Of a DNA stretch of 40,334 nucleotides, positions 21,243 through 30,749 are shown one piece after another. Source of the stretch: a virus. The stretch is taken from positions 1 to 40,334 of IMG/VR virus record IMGVR_UViG_3300038548_000189; one strand, 5' to 3'. The position numbers and the translations under genes are program-made. A model generated the notes under the pieces. The model made no database searches, was not told the DNA's origin, and saw nothing but the letters and a program-made list of their open reading frames with translations. How positions within the stretch are numbered: the first letter of the stretch is position 1; each line of letters opens with the position of its first letter.

Positions 21243-22999
21243 TAGGCAGCACTCACATCAACAGTTAAGGCGTCTGTTTCAAAATTATTCCCCGCCGACA
21301 TATTTCTAACATGTGTAGTGAACTTTTCATTAATTGTGGCACTTGACGGTATTCTTAAATTTACACTGTCACTTACATTCGCAAAAGAGCGGGGAATTGA
21401 GCCATTGACCTTAACAAATCCGTTGCCTGTATCATCATCACAAAATAAGCTAAATTGAAATAAATTAGCCGCCGCCCCGGATTTTTGGCCCGAAATACTC
21501 GCGTTATAAATCACTGACAGCGTAGATAATCCTGTGTGCTGCTGTTCGTTGTCCGCACTCCCTATAAAGCGCTCAATCTCCACACAATCCGTTGTTGACC
21601 CGGCCATTTTAACCCATCCAGACTCCCAACTTCCGGTAGCATCGTCAGCAACAAAGGCTCTGACAATATCAAAGGAAACACCGCCAACAACATTGGCCGC
21701 AGTAAATAGCCCGTTATAGGAGGTTGTACCAAAGATAGCGACTGGTGCACCACTGGCAGGCGTTGAAGCCGTAGAGACGGTTGTATCACCACCCCCTGCA
21801 TCAGCAAAGGCGGTAATCGTTCCGTCTGCTCCCTGAAAAGAAAGAGTGGTCGCCGTTCCCAGCGTATCAAACGTAAAGCAACCTAAAGTCGTTGAGTCTG
21901 CAACCTCATCGCTGACAGATAGGGAGGTTCCTACATTACTGAAAAACTTAAGAACTGGGTCTTTTTTAGTCGCATTCAATAAAGCGGTGGCACCAGCTAC
22001 GGCAATAAATGTAGTGGTCGTAATATCACCCACTAGACCAATATTTGTCGAACTGGGCGAATCGGTCGCGATACAGGCATTTCCCGATCCTGCTGACTGT
22101 AGATTAACATCATCGATTATTAAAGAATTGACCGTGCTCGCACCTTGAATATCAATGGCATGCCCATCACCGGATGCTGCGGTTACTGCGGTATTACCTG
22201 CAACCCTGGCCCCGGCAATACGTATAGCGCCTACTGTTGACCCTGTGAATTCTATCCCTTTAGCACCTGACGAACTAACCTGTCCATCTGTAATACCGTA
22301 TCCCTGTATAGCTTGATTGCACTTAATACCGATACCTACCGAAGAAATTAAAGGTAATTCTAAAATTAACGACCCGGTCATAGGGCCTTGAATATCAAGA
22401 CCTATGCCAGTTACGCCACTAGGATTGAAAGTCTTCATAACGGTTCGAGGATTGGTTCCTGTCATCACACAGCCGTTTGTAACCCCTGAAGTAAATGTCC
22501 AGTTATCTAATCCAAAGCCGCCCGCACCATCAAGCTCTAATCCGTTACCGGCCGCTGATGTGAATAAATTTTGCGTGAATAGAACCGAGTTAGGCGCTGC
22601 TCTAACCGCCGCACCCGTTCCTGTGTTGTTTATTTTAAATCCACCCATGCCAAAAAGAGAGGATGAACCCGCACCACTTGCCGCCGTTACTGTGGCTACA
22701 CTAGAATTTGTAGTAAGGCTGGATAAAGTGGAGGTTGTGCCAATAAGCACGGTGCCAGCCGGGATGATCAGTGTATCTGTGATTAAATCAACAACGCCCA
22801 TGACATAAGCGCCGAGATTCAAGGTAATTACTGAACCTACTTGAGTGCTATTGGCAATCAAGGTAGCCTTGTCAGGTATCGGCGCGGCAGAATTGTATAG
22901 CTCATTAGTATTATCATTGATCTTGTCGAAAGCCGAGCGTAATTCGTCGCCGGTTCCGTCGTCATCAGCCAAGCCTATGTTTACGAGCTGTTTAGTCAC
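21242..22999 (-). CDS. Tail fibre / beta-helical virion protein
   Basis: 585 residues from GTG 22999, chosen because it overlaps the previous stop (TAGTG) and has GGAG eight bases upstream; the ATG at 23023 lies inside the previous gene. Near the N-terminus GLADDDGTGDELRSAFDKINDNTNELY is the trimer-forming motif seen at the start of many phage fibres. The rest is low-charge repeats of Gly, Thr, Ser and Asn strands, consistent with a beta-helix. Receptor contact is inferred. Confidence 0.75.
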   Translation of the reverse strand: MTKQLVNIGLADDDGTGDELRSAFDKINDNTNELYNSAAPIPDKATLIANSTQVGSVITLNLGAYVMGVVDLITDTLIIPAGTVLIGTTSTLSSLTTNSSVATVTAASGAGSSSLFGMGGFKINNTGTGAAVRAAPNSVLFTQNLFTSAAGNGLELDGAGGFGLDNWTFTSGVTNGCVMTGTNPRTVMKTFNPSGVTGIGLDIQGPMTGSLILELPLISSVGIGIKCNQAIQGYGITDGQVSSSGAKGIEFTGSTVGAIRIAGARVAGNTAVTAASGDGHAIDIQGASTVNSLIIDDVNLQSAGSGNACIATDSPSSTNIGLVGDITTTTFIAVAGATALLNATKKDPVLKFFSNVGTSLSVSDEVADSTTLGCFTFDTLGTATTLSFQGADGTITAFADAGGGDTTVSTASTPASGAPVAIFGTTSYNGLFTAANVVGGVSFDIVRAFVADDATGSWESGWVKMAGSTTDCVEIERFIGSADNEQQHTGLSTLSVIYNASISGQKSGAAANLFQFSLFCDDDTGNGFVKVNGSIPRSFANVSDSVNLRIPSSATINEKFTTHVRNMSAGNNFETDALTVDVSAA

Positions 23000-23292
23000 T
23001 ATCCTGTCTCCGTCCTGTCGCACGTTATTGTTGTTGTGTCTGCCGTGAAACCTGTTTCATCACACGTAAAAGGATCGCCACTACCTAATCTTTGCTCAAT
23101 ATCGGTAATTCTTGCTGCCACATTGGGGCTAAATTCATTGGCGGGCTCAATTATATCGGTGCCGCCGCCTGTTCTTAGCCACAACTTGAAGAAGTCTTCC
23201 ATTAATTGTGTAAAGAACACCCGCGAAGGCTTAGTCTTTAGCAGCTCATCAGGGATTCTATTTTGTAAGGGTGGATTGACTTTAATCGGCAT
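22999..23292 (-). CDS. Small structural protein upstream of the fibre
   Basis: 97 residues. Helical N-terminal half (PPLQNRIPDELLKTKPSRVFFTQLMEDFFKLWLRTGGG) and a coiled-coil-like IEQRLG segment, ending in a Cys-containing tail (FTCDETGFTADTTTITCDRT). Found between the gp10-like protein and the fibre in related podophages. Precise role unknown. Confidence 0.65.
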   Translation of the reverse strand: MPIKVNPPLQNRIPDELLKTKPSRVFFTQLMEDFFKLWLRTGGGTDIIEPANEFSPNVAARITDIEQRLGSGDPFTCDETGFTADTTTITCDRTETG

Positions 23293-24728
23293 CAGAACCC
23301 CGCTAGCCTTGCTTCTATAGAGGCTGCCTGAATCGAAAAATAAACAGGATCAGAAGTGACAATACGAGGAATCAAGTCATAAAATGACTCTACGTTGTCC
23401 CATTTCACCTTAATATTCGTTTGGCCCAATCGTCCTACGGGAATAAAATTACCCTGCTTGTAAGATTCTCCACCGTCCACAGAGTACTCCATAATAATTT
23501 TCGGGTTCTCGCCCTGACCTGTAATTAGGCCCACGCCTTTTTTCATGATTAATTCAAAGCTGGACATCTCTATTCGCTTACCTGGCTTTCTAACCAAGCC
23601 CCCATGAATAGACGCCAGCGTTCTCACTCTCTGGATGGTCTGACCGTTATTAGAAAATGCATTTATATCAAGTATGTATAAGTTGCCGTTAGTTTCATCA
23701 GCAATTAAATGTTTATTATAAGCTTTCATATGAGAGGTGGCGTTATACTTGCCTCTATTAGTATCTGCCGATAAATTAAACCAGCCATCAACTCCTAGCA
23801 CCTCACTTAAGCACCAAGTTTTGTTCTCAGTAGGGAAGGACAATAAATAGAAGTTCTGTCCTTCAATTTTAAACGTGTATCCTACTGCGTCTGATGTTAC
23901 TGCATAATTCTCCATTGCGTGGGCAACGGGAATACTAGAGACAGACTGGGCATTACCTGCAATCGCACGATAAACACTCTTATCATCGCCTAGCCAGTAA
24001 ACAAACTCATCGGTATTAGCGACCGAGTGCAAGGCATCCAGTCCCACCTTTTCAATCACTCTGCCCGTTCTTGGATCAAGGGGGGGTTGTAAATCACCGT
24101 TATTCCAATAGGTGGGCGTTGTCTTCTCCGTAAACATGTAAATAATGTCTTCAAAGGCATAAGCATAAATCAACTTACCTGGGTCATCTTCTACCGCCCC
24201 GGCATTTAATCCATTCGCAGTAGTCCCATCCCCTACATTAGATACAACAAAATCCACCCCTGATTCAATATCAACATTGGTGTAAATAAATTTGTTATTG
24301 AGAAAAGTAACGGCAGTCGAGCCGACTATATTGACATCCGTCACGGTAATTAATGCCTGGGTGGATTGGGTGTATTGCTGAACCACTCCGGCAGAGCAGA
24401 TGATCATATTCCTGCCGTCATCAGCAAACGTACATCGCTCAGAGCCTGGAATAGTTCCACGTGAAATATGGTTGCCATCAGACTCAACCTCAAACAATGT
24501 AGTCCCAGCCACACGGTAGCCTATGTTTTGCATCTCCCATGATCCACGATCAGCTCCCGTCGTAGAGCCAAATAAACTTTGGCCAGGAAAGGACTGAAGC
24601 GTAAACTCAGATTTACCGCCCCGCATTATCTCAGGGTAGAAGTTTTGTGTGAACTGGGAAGACTCGGATAAATCCCTGTGTTCTGCAGAAGGCCCGGCCA
24701 CGTTAAGAGGAAAGGTTTCGAATGGCAT
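23292..24728 (-). CDS. Packaged-DNA stabilisation protein (P22 gp10-like)
   Basis: 478 residues, the size of P22 gp10 (472). The opening FPLNVAGPSAEHRDLSESSQFTQNFYPE and the later beta-propeller repeats (YAYAFEDIIYMFTEKTTPTYWN, TDEFVYWLGDDKSVYRA) match the phage_stabilise family that closes the portal channel after packaging. Follows the adaptor gene, overlapping by one base. Confidence 0.85.
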   Translation of the reverse strand: MPFETFPLNVAGPSAEHRDLSESSQFTQNFYPEIMRGGKSEFTLQSFPGQSLFGSTTGADRGSWEMQNIGYRVAGTTLFEVESDGNHISRGTIPGSERCTFADDGRNMIICSAGVVQQYTQSTQALITVTDVNIVGSTAVTFLNNKFIYTNVDIESGVDFVVSNVGDGTTANGLNAGAVEDDPGKLIYAYAFEDIIYMFTEKTTPTYWNNGDLQPPLDPRTGRVIEKVGLDALHSVANTDEFVYWLGDDKSVYRAIAGNAQSVSSIPVAHAMENYAVTSDAVGYTFKIEGQNFYLLSFPTENKTWCLSEVLGVDGWFNLSADTNRGKYNATSHMKAYNKHLIADETNGNLYILDINAFSNNGQTIQRVRTLASIHGGLVRKPGKRIEMSSFELIMKKGVGLITGQGENPKIIMEYSVDGGESYKQGNFIPVGRLGQTNIKVKWDNVESFYDLIPRIVTSDPVYFSIQAASIEARLAGF

Positions 24729-25342
24729 CAGGCTAGTTTCATCACTGGGCTTTGGCCGTACTTACCGGCGATGAATTTCTTGTTCGCACCTCTAATAGCA
24801 CTGATAAATTTAGCCTCGTATTTTAGTTGGTTTTCAGTATCGTTCGCCCATGAGAACACCTCTTTCAGTGCGCCAAATAGATAGATATTAGGATCAAGGG
24901 TTAACACTGGGTTTGTCTGGTTGCTTGAGGATAAGGCTGTAAACTCTGCCAAGTACTGAAACTCAATGGTATAAGCCTCGTCTGGCACGGTATCGAATTC
25001 TATCTGGTCGGTGACGGTAAAGAATCTGGGGCGAGCTGGCCCATCAATAGACACTAACTGCTCTGGCGTTCTGTAAGTTAGAGGAAGAAATCCTGAATCA
25101 GTATCAATACGTAACCGTCTCATTTCCAGAAAGCCTGAAGGCAATGCAAGGAATCTTGACGATGTAGAGGCCGCGCTTGTCGTTAGTGTCTCACCACTCC
25201 TAACCTTTAACCGCTTAGTCGCATTAGAGAACATCTCAACTTCAGCCAGATTGATAAATGTATCGACCTTTAAGTCAATATCATTCCTGTGAGACCAGTC
25301 AATTATCTCAAGCTTCAGGTTATTAAAGGTGTCTAGTGACAT
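24728..25342 (-). CDS. Head-tail adaptor protein (P22 gp4-like role)
   Basis: 204 residues. Begins SLDTFNNLKLEIIDWSHRNDIDLKVDTFINLAEVEMFS, then LPSGFLEMRRLRID and PARPRFFTVTDQIEFDTVPDEAYTIEFQYL, a pattern I know from the podophage adaptor family that sits on the portal. Position before the gp10-like gene agrees. A terminator lies just upstream on this strand. Confidence 0.8.
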   Translation of the reverse strand: MSLDTFNNLKLEIIDWSHRNDIDLKVDTFINLAEVEMFSNATKRLKVRSGETLTTSAASTSSRFLALPSGFLEMRRLRIDTDSGFLPLTYRTPEQLVSIDGPARPRFFTVTDQIEFDTVPDEAYTIEFQYLAEFTALSSSNQTNPVLTLDPNIYLFGALKEVFSWANDTENQLKYEAKFISAIRGANKKFIAGKYGQSPVMKLA

Positions 25343-25350
25343 ATCGACCT

Positions 25351-25374
25351 CAAAATAAAAGGGCCGAAGCCCCT
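25351..25374 (-). terminator. Intrinsic terminator with UUCG loop
   Basis: On the minus strand AGGGGC, loop TTCG, GCCCTT, then TTATTTT: six pairs (one G-U) on a stable tetraloop followed by a T-run. It lies between the 25378 gene and the adaptor gene and would end most of the abundant capsid transcript. Confidence 0.8.
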
Positions 25375-25377
25375 GCG

Positions 25378-25608
25378 TTAGATTAAGGGAGAATCAAGAC
25401 TAGGCTCGACTTTCGGCTTAGGCCCTGGCTTCTTAGGTACGTTTACTTTTTCCATCCATCGGTCGGAGAACTGAGACTCGGCAGAAACAGTCTTGCCGTC
25501 TTTGGTTTTTGTGGCTATCAGCTCAAACTCATCACCGGGATAACGGCGTTCTTGACCGTAGAACCCATAGAAGCTTTCAACCTGCGTTTCTTTAACACGA
25601 ACTCGCAT
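25378..25608 (-). CDS. Small head-associated protein, unknown
   Basis: 76 residues. Basic N-terminus (RVRVKETQVESFYGFYGQERRYPGDEFELIA) and a Pro/Lys-rich tail (KVNVPKKPGPKPKVEP). Lies between cement and adaptor genes and is flanked by terminators on both sides. Similar small proteins occur at this place in other podophages. No function known. Confidence 0.65.
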   Translation of the reverse strand: MRVRVKETQVESFYGFYGQERRYPGDEFELIATKTKDGKTVSAESQFSDRWMEKVNVPKKPGPKPKVEPSLDSPLI

Positions 25609-25616
25609 ACATACTC

Positions 25617-25642
25617 CAAATAGTAAGGGGCCGTTAAGCCCC
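25617..25642 (-). terminator. Terminator-like stem after the cement gene
   Basis: On the minus strand GGGGC, loop TTAACG, GCCCC, then TTACTATTT. The stem and loop equal those at 1272-1288. Together with the stronger signal at 25351-25374 it steps down transcription after the head genes. Confidence 0.6.
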
Positions 25643-25648
25643 GGTTAT

Positions 25649-26125
25649 TTAAGTGATATCAAAACCGCTGGCATAATCGTTTGTTGCGTCAATCATGCTC
25701 ATAGGTGTTAGCCACGCGTCACAGGCTACACTGTCACCAGTGCCGACTGTGGTTACGCGAATGCCGAGAAACTGCTCAGACTCCGATAATGCAGTTGGAG
25801 GAATTGGGATAACAATCCGAAATCCTACAACCAGCAAGGTAGAGTCTTGAGCTGGACTAGTTGGCGTAGTCTCAAAAACACGCCGTCCAATAAGTTGCTC
25901 TACACCTGTAGACTGATCAGCTGCTGCTGCATATTCCACATCGAACGTGTAATCCTCGTCGCCAGTGTTAACAACTGCGTCCGTAGTGACAGCAAATACA
26001 ACTGCCATCGGTTCGCCGTTACCAATCGAACGATCTAATGAAAGATCAATAACATTAGTTCCGACCCCGCCACCAGCAGCAAATACCTGCGCACTGGAGA
26101 ATTGTAATTGTGAATCAATATACAT
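25649..26125 (-). CDS. Bbp16-like capsid cement protein
   Basis: 158 residues. Opens MYIDSQLQFSSAQVFAAGGGVGTNVIDLSLDRSIGNGEPMAVVFAV, the hallmark start of the Bbp16 family, then beta strands with short acidic loops. Bbp16 proteins coat the capsid of BPP-1-like phages. It follows the major capsid gene by 11 bases. Confidence 0.85.
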   Translation of the reverse strand: MYIDSQLQFSSAQVFAAGGGVGTNVIDLSLDRSIGNGEPMAVVFAVTTDAVVNTGDEDYTFDVEYAAAADQSTGVEQLIGRRVFETTPTSPAQDSTLLVVGFRIVIPIPPTALSESEQFLGIRVTTVGTGDSVACDAWLTPMSMIDATNDYASGFDIT

Positions 26126-26136
26126 AATATTTCCCC

Positions 26137-27153
26137 TTATACTACGCGAGCTTCGGCTTCTGTCAGTGCGTCAGTGACGCGAACAGGGTGGCCTAAGAAC
26201 GACATTGTGAAGATGGTCTTGCCGAATTGATCAAGCGCTGGCTCAATCGTTACAGCTGAATTACTTTTATCCAGGGCTGCGACTCGCAAGTTTGAAAGAA
26301 CGGTTCGGTTACAGTAGAAGCTCGTGTTAACACCCGTAAGCGTTGGCAGACGATCAATAGACCGAGACATCAGTTTAATGATTGCCGTTGCTGCTGTGGA
26401 TGCCTGGGAGCCTGTCTGTCCAACAAGGTCAGGGATATCGATGTTTGCAATACGAGCTGCAAAGCGATGATCCTTAAGCACCAACCCGGCTTTCCATGAA
26501 TAATCATCCATATAAGCGCGGAATCGATTGTTATTCGAATCAAACGCATCACCCAGACCTAAGTCTTCATGCTGCAAGCCAGCATTAGAACCTTTAGGGA
26601 ATACGCCAAAGACTGCGCGTGGTCCCCAGCCTACAAACCAGATAGAACTGTTATCTGAACCTGTACCACCCGCATCCAGAATGTTCTGGCCATTAACTGC
26701 GCCAAGATCATTATAACGATTGGAAAAACCGACAAACTCTTCAGGGTTTGCAGCCGAGCCATAAAACAGCGTTGATGCCATTTCCTGGCTCATGCCTTCC
26801 ATATGAGCGACGTTCTCATTAAAGCGGAATGAGTTGGTATTGCCGTTTAGCATGGCTTCATCCTTGTCGATCTGTGAACGAGCGGTAAGAATACCGACCC
26901 CTTCAGTGATCTGCGCAGATGTTGCTTTGCTGTTTGGCGTACCGACGTTGAGTAAACGCCAAGTCGATGTGGGCAATCCGGTTCGGATTGATGTTTGTTC
27001 GCCCGTGGGAAGGTTGCCTTCCTTCCAGAGCATTTCTCTTAGCACTTCATTACTTTGATCCAGGATCTCAATAATCTGTGCGGTGTTACCATCCGGATCG
27101 ACTTCTTTAGCCCAATCGTTCAGGGTTTTTAAAGAACCACCTATTGTAGCCAT
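26137..27153 (-). CDS. Major capsid protein (Bbp17/gp7-like)
   Basis: 338 residues. IGGSLKTLNDWAKEVDPDGNTAQIIEILDQSNEVLREMLWKEGNLPTGEQTSIRTGLPTSTWRLLN is the N-terminal pattern of the BPP-1 type capsid protein; the middle has RFNENVAHMEGMSQEMASTLFYGS and WFVGWGPRAVFGVFPKGSNAG. An HK97-like fold is expected for the family. It follows the scaffold gene and is the likely most abundant product. A hairpin covers its ribosome site (27161-27194). Confidence 0.9.
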   Translation of the reverse strand: MATIGGSLKTLNDWAKEVDPDGNTAQIIEILDQSNEVLREMLWKEGNLPTGEQTSIRTGLPTSTWRLLNVGTPNSKATSAQITEGVGILTARSQIDKDEAMLNGNTNSFRFNENVAHMEGMSQEMASTLFYGSAANPEEFVGFSNRYNDLGAVNGQNILDAGGTGSDNSSIWFVGWGPRAVFGVFPKGSNAGLQHEDLGLGDAFDSNNNRFRAYMDDYSWKAGLVLKDHRFAARIANIDIPDLVGQTGSQASTAATAIIKLMSRSIDRLPTLTGVNTSFYCNRTVLSNLRVAALDKSNSAVTIEPALDQFGKTIFTMSFLGHPVRVTDALTEAEARVV

Positions 27154-27160
27154 GTTCTCA

Positions 27161-27194
27161 CCTCGTTACCGGGCGTCTCACGACGAGCCCGAGG
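27161..27194 (-). promoter_or_regulatory. Hairpin over the capsid ribosome site
   Basis: On the minus strand CCTCGGGC (27194-27187) pairs with GCC (27174-27172) and CGAGG (27165-27161), leaving a 6-base bulge. CGAGG holds the GAGG ribosome site, seven bases before the ATG. It fills the gap between scaffold and capsid genes. Confidence 0.4.
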
Positions 27195-27201
27195 AAAATG
27201 A

Positions 27202-28086
27202 TTAACCCTTTGCGTAGAACCTATCTCCAGCGCTTCGGGTATCATCAGTTTTAGTTGATTTCTGTGTTGGTTTGACTAACTTCGGAGCCACTTTGACCTT
27301 TTTGGATTCAGTTGTTTTTTTCTTCAACTGACGATATTTCGCAGCATCAAGAATAGCCTGCATATGATTGGCATTGACAACTTGGTTAAACTCATCACCC
27401 GTCCATCCTGATTCCTTAAGATAGTCGTTGATTAGCTTATAGTCATCTTCCTTCTTGGCTGTTGATTGACCTTGGTCATCAGTCCAATCGGGATTTGCCT
27501 CATGTAACTTGACTTGTTCCTGTTGCGCCCTTACTAAAAAAGCTTCGTCCGTCGCCTTCTTCACTGCTGCTTTAGCTTCGGTCAGCTTGGTGCGCCTGCC
27601 GTCTATCGTTTCCTTGGTCTTCTGGTACTCTTCATAATCTAGTTCGCGCAACTCTTCAAGATCAACGCCACCCTCTATCTCGTCAAGCAAGGTAGCAAGC
27701 GCTGTTGTGTGTTCGTCCAGAGATTTCGCCCTGGCATCAAGATCACCAGTAACCTCTGATACCTTGCTCGATACCTCGGTCTTGACTTTCTCGGCCACAC
27801 CCTGAGTCTTTTGCGTATAATCGGATTGCCGTAAATATCCCTGCTTCCACTCCAGAATCTGCTTCTGGGTTACCTCTTCTTCACCAATTTCATAAACAAG
27901 AGATCCCGCATCATCCTCGGCGTCACTGGCGGTGACTTCCAACTCTTCAGATTTAACAACAACTGTTTCCTCTGGGGCTTCTTCTACTACAGCGGCGGCT
28001 ACCTCGGGGACTTCCGTCTTATCCGATTCAACACCGTAAAACTTGTCACTAGGTTCCACTATTGGATTATCTAGTTCGTCTGACAT
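27202..28086 (-). CDS. Scaffolding protein
   Basis: 294 residues. The N-terminal 70 residues are very acidic (EVPEVAAAVVEEAPEETVVVKSEELEVTASDAEDDAG). The centre is charged helix with coiled-coil character (KVKTEVSSKVSEVTGDLDARAKSLDEHTTALATLLDEIE), and the C-terminus is strongly basic (KKKTTESKKVKVAPKLVKPTQKSTKT), as expected for a scaffold that binds capsid through a basic end. GEEEVTQKQILEWKQGYLRQSDYTQKTQ is typical of podophage scaffolds. Confidence 0.82.
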   Translation of the reverse strand: MSDELDNPIVEPSDKFYGVESDKTEVPEVAAAVVEEAPEETVVVKSEELEVTASDAEDDAGSLVYEIGEEEVTQKQILEWKQGYLRQSDYTQKTQGVAEKVKTEVSSKVSEVTGDLDARAKSLDEHTTALATLLDEIEGGVDLEELRELDYEEYQKTKETIDGRRTKLTEAKAAVKKATDEAFLVRAQQEQVKLHEANPDWTDDQGQSTAKKEDDYKLINDYLKESGWTGDEFNQVVNANHMQAILDAAKYRQLKKKTTESKKVKVAPKLVKPTQKSTKTDDTRSAGDRFYAKG

Positions 28087-28093
28087 AAAAACC

Positions 28094-28402
28094 TCACATT
28101 TGAATTACTTTTTTACCTAATTTTACTGCCTTTTGTAACCGTGTTAGCTCATCTTCGGCTAGTTTACCTGTGGTTAGTATACTCTCATAGTATTTTTTTA
28201 CACGTTGTAGCCCTTTCATCTCACGATAAAGCGCTTCTCTTTGATCGGATTGCTCGTGTTTAGTCTTTGAGAACTGGTCAAATATATGCATCTCGATGAC
28301 ATTCCATGCCTCCTTGTGGAGATATGAGTTTAATATAATATCAGCATCAGCCTTACGACTAATCTCATCGTCTAACTGTTCGCGCCGCTCTTTGTCGCTC
28401 AT
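28094..28402 (-). CDS. Hypothetical protein between portal and scaffold
   Basis: 102 residues, charged and helical (EQLDDEISRKADADIILNSYLHKEAWNVIEMHIFDQFSKTK, GLQRVKKYYESILTTGKLAEDELTRLQKAVKLGKK). Looks like a coiled coil and could be a chaperone or minor head protein. Overlaps the portal stop as ATGA. Confidence 0.65.
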   Translation of the reverse strand: MSDKERREQLDDEISRKADADIILNSYLHKEAWNVIEMHIFDQFSKTKHEQSDQREALYREMKGLQRVKKYYESILTTGKLAEDELTRLQKAVKLGKKVIQM

Positions 28403-30474
28403 ACGAGTGCTCCGGGTACGTCTTTGCCGCTATCAACTTCAATCTTCGTAAGATCAACGGCGGTTTGCTTATCAGACTGCCTTGCATCTTCTAGGAGTTT
28501 GGCAAACTCAAGCTTCATTTCTTCTCTGAATTCGTTCATATCCTTTAGCATATTAGCAGCATCTAGCTCTTGCTTGCTTTTAGCTTCAATCAACTTGCCC
28601 TCTGCTGTGATCTTAGCAGCCTCGGCCAATGGATTCTGTAATTGCTGGACCATTTGCTGCAATTGCTCAACGGCTTTGTTTAGTATCTCATTCTCAGCTT
28701 GTAATAGTTGCTCTGGCTTCTCTGGATCATTAAAGAAATCAGCGGTGTTTTGTAATCCGGCACCCTTCACAATCCTATCGAGTGTATTGTAAATATCAGC
28801 CTCGTCAACCAACGCAGAACCCTGGGCCTTTAACTGCTGTTGAATAGCATAGATGCCTTGCATGGTCTGCAATAGCTTCTCGTTGTCTCCTGCACCTAAA
28901 CCAACACTTGATTTAACATTGTGATCAAACTTCCACTTCCTCGGGTCAATGGTTAAGGGTTCGCCTAATACCATGATCTCAGTGGCTGAGTCTTGGAAGT
29001 GACCGACAAGCCACGCCATACCCTCATAAAGCTTCCGATAGCCTGTCTCAGCTATGCCCCTTGCCACTAATTCTATCTTTGCTGCACCCTCATCCGCTAT
29101 ACCGTCAAACCGTGTGGCCGTCTCCTTGCTGAGTGCGTCAGCATCCAGACCTTGGGATGCCATCAATGTTCCTGTTGTCTGGGCTCGGGCAAAGTCGAGA
29201 TACTGAATCATTTTTAGGGATTCATTCAGCACAGAAGGAATGGTTAAGGGGAATATATCTTGCTGCGGTATTCCATCCGTCCTGACAATGCGGCCTGACC
29301 TTACGACAAGCATATCATCGATGTTTACATTATCGTCGTTTACCAGCATGCCTGGATGGTTGACTAACTCCAGGTTATCAAATGACTCTCTGAGGATTTT
29401 AGACTTCTGTAATTGGTTGGACTTGGTGACCTCGACACGACTGCGACCAATGGCCGAATGAGGCATTAGGATTGACGAGATAAGCGCATAAGGTACGTGA
29501 TCAAATGCTTCGTTAATGATGATTACATCAGCGTCTCTCGCTTTTAATACCCGCCTGCGCTCTGCGATTCCGTCTTGATCGAAGTCAACCTTCACATAGG
29601 CATCTATTAGCTCTACGTTTTCAGCAGCCCACTCATCAGAAGAGGTGCCCTCAGTTTCATCGTCTTGATCCTTAAACCGGAATGTATCCATGCGACTGGC
29701 TTCGATGATCTTTGAGCCCGATGTCGGTATGAGGTTGATCTTTTTAACTGATATGCCCATTGACTTTAACTCGCCACGGGTCTTTATCATTTTATCACCA
29801 ACCAGATCAGCATCATCTTCACTGGCTGATTGAGTAGTAATAAGGAAGTTCTCTGTATTAACCCCCTTATATGTCGCTCTATTGCCTGACTTTACTGTGA
29901 CCCTGAATGTAATATCAAAGGTAGGCTCTTCACCCTCCTCAACATCATTCTCCTCCTCCTTGACAATATCGATTTTCTTTACATTGTCGCCGTCTAGGTC
30001 TTGCTTTGTTTGCTCTATTTCTAGCTCTGATAAGCCGCGGAGACTGACTTCTTTCGTTGCTTCAACATCCTCAATGAAGTATTTAACCACGCCAAACTTC
30101 TGTATTTCTGAATCCTTCAGCCATCCCATTTGAGTGGCGAATGAATGCGGCTGCTCCCTGACTATCCAATCGATATACTTGGTCTTTTCTTCGGCCTCTT
30201 TAACATCAGCATCACTGGTACTGTTGGGCTGGAACGTAACGATAGGGCCGCTACCAAGGAATACACGGGCAAGAGAGGGCATATCAGCCTCAACAACATC
30301 AGCGCAGTCAGTTGAGACTACTTGAGATTGTTCTGCTACCTCATTCCCAAAGGGCTCGCCCATATAGTAAGAGAGGTTTTCTTCGTTAACAGTACCGAAC
30401 TTGCTATTGAACTGGATAGCATCAGCCTCGCGCTCTCTCAGCCTATTGCATAGTTGGTCTTCTGTCATTGGCAT
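28399..30474 (-). CDS. Portal protein
   Basis: 691 residues, close to P22 gp1 (725). MPMTEDQLCNRLREREADAIQFNS and QSQVVSTDCADVVEADMPSLARVFLGSGPIVTFQP (about 52-86) are the usual start of P22/BPP-1-type portals. An acidic insert (EEENDVEEGEEPTF) follows near 170. The C-terminal 130 residues are a helical barrel-like region rich in Gln and Glu (EILNKAVEQLQQMVQQLQNPLAEAAKITAEGK). Forms the 12-fold ring through which DNA enters and leaves. Shares one base with the upstream gene. Confidence 0.9.
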   Translation of the reverse strand: MPMTEDQLCNRLREREADAIQFNSKFGTVNEENLSYYMGEPFGNEVAEQSQVVSTDCADVVEADMPSLARVFLGSGPIVTFQPNSTSDADVKEAEEKTKYIDWIVREQPHSFATQMGWLKDSEIQKFGVVKYFIEDVEATKEVSLRGLSELEIEQTKQDLDGDNVKKIDIVKEEENDVEEGEEPTFDITFRVTVKSGNRATYKGVNTENFLITTQSASEDDADLVGDKMIKTRGELKSMGISVKKINLIPTSGSKIIEASRMDTFRFKDQDDETEGTSSDEWAAENVELIDAYVKVDFDQDGIAERRRVLKARDADVIIINEAFDHVPYALISSILMPHSAIGRSRVEVTKSNQLQKSKILRESFDNLELVNHPGMLVNDDNVNIDDMLVVRSGRIVRTDGIPQQDIFPLTIPSVLNESLKMIQYLDFARAQTTGTLMASQGLDADALSKETATRFDGIADEGAAKIELVARGIAETGYRKLYEGMAWLVGHFQDSATEIMVLGEPLTIDPRKWKFDHNVKSSVGLGAGDNEKLLQTMQGIYAIQQQLKAQGSALVDEADIYNTLDRIVKGAGLQNTADFFNDPEKPEQLLQAENEILNKAVEQLQQMVQQLQNPLAEAAKITAEGKLIEAKSKQELDAANMLKDMNEFREEMKLEFAKLLEDARQSDKQTAVDLTKIEVDSGKDVPGALV

Positions 30475-30749
30475 TAGTCAAGCCCTTTAAGTTCGGTGTT
30501 TAGCCGGGCTATAGTGCCGGTCAGAAGCTCTCGATAAACAGTGCGATATAGCTTGCCAGGCGTAACCTCGCTAGGATCAAGGCGCTGAGAGCCACCAATA
30601 AGATCTAATTCGCAAGCGCTCAGGACATTACGAACCCTCACCAAGTCAAGCAGAGAGTCGTGCTTTGAGATAGCCCCCTCCACAACCAGTATTGCAGCCT
30701 GCTTGTCGGATGTCTTATGGCCGGTTGCGGCCTCGTCTGTGTCACTCAT
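30474..30749 (-). CDS. Hypothetical protein between terminase and portal
   Basis: 91 residues, helical (KQAAILVVEGAISKHDSLLDLVRVRNVLSACELD) with LYRTVYRELLTGTIARLNTELKG at the end. Unrecognised. Its place between terL and portal suggests a packaging accessory. Confidence 0.65.
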   Translation of the reverse strand: MSDTDEAATGHKTSDKQAAILVVEGAISKHDSLLDLVRVRNVLSACELDLIGGSQRLDPSEVTPGKLYRTVYRELLTGTIARLNTELKGLD

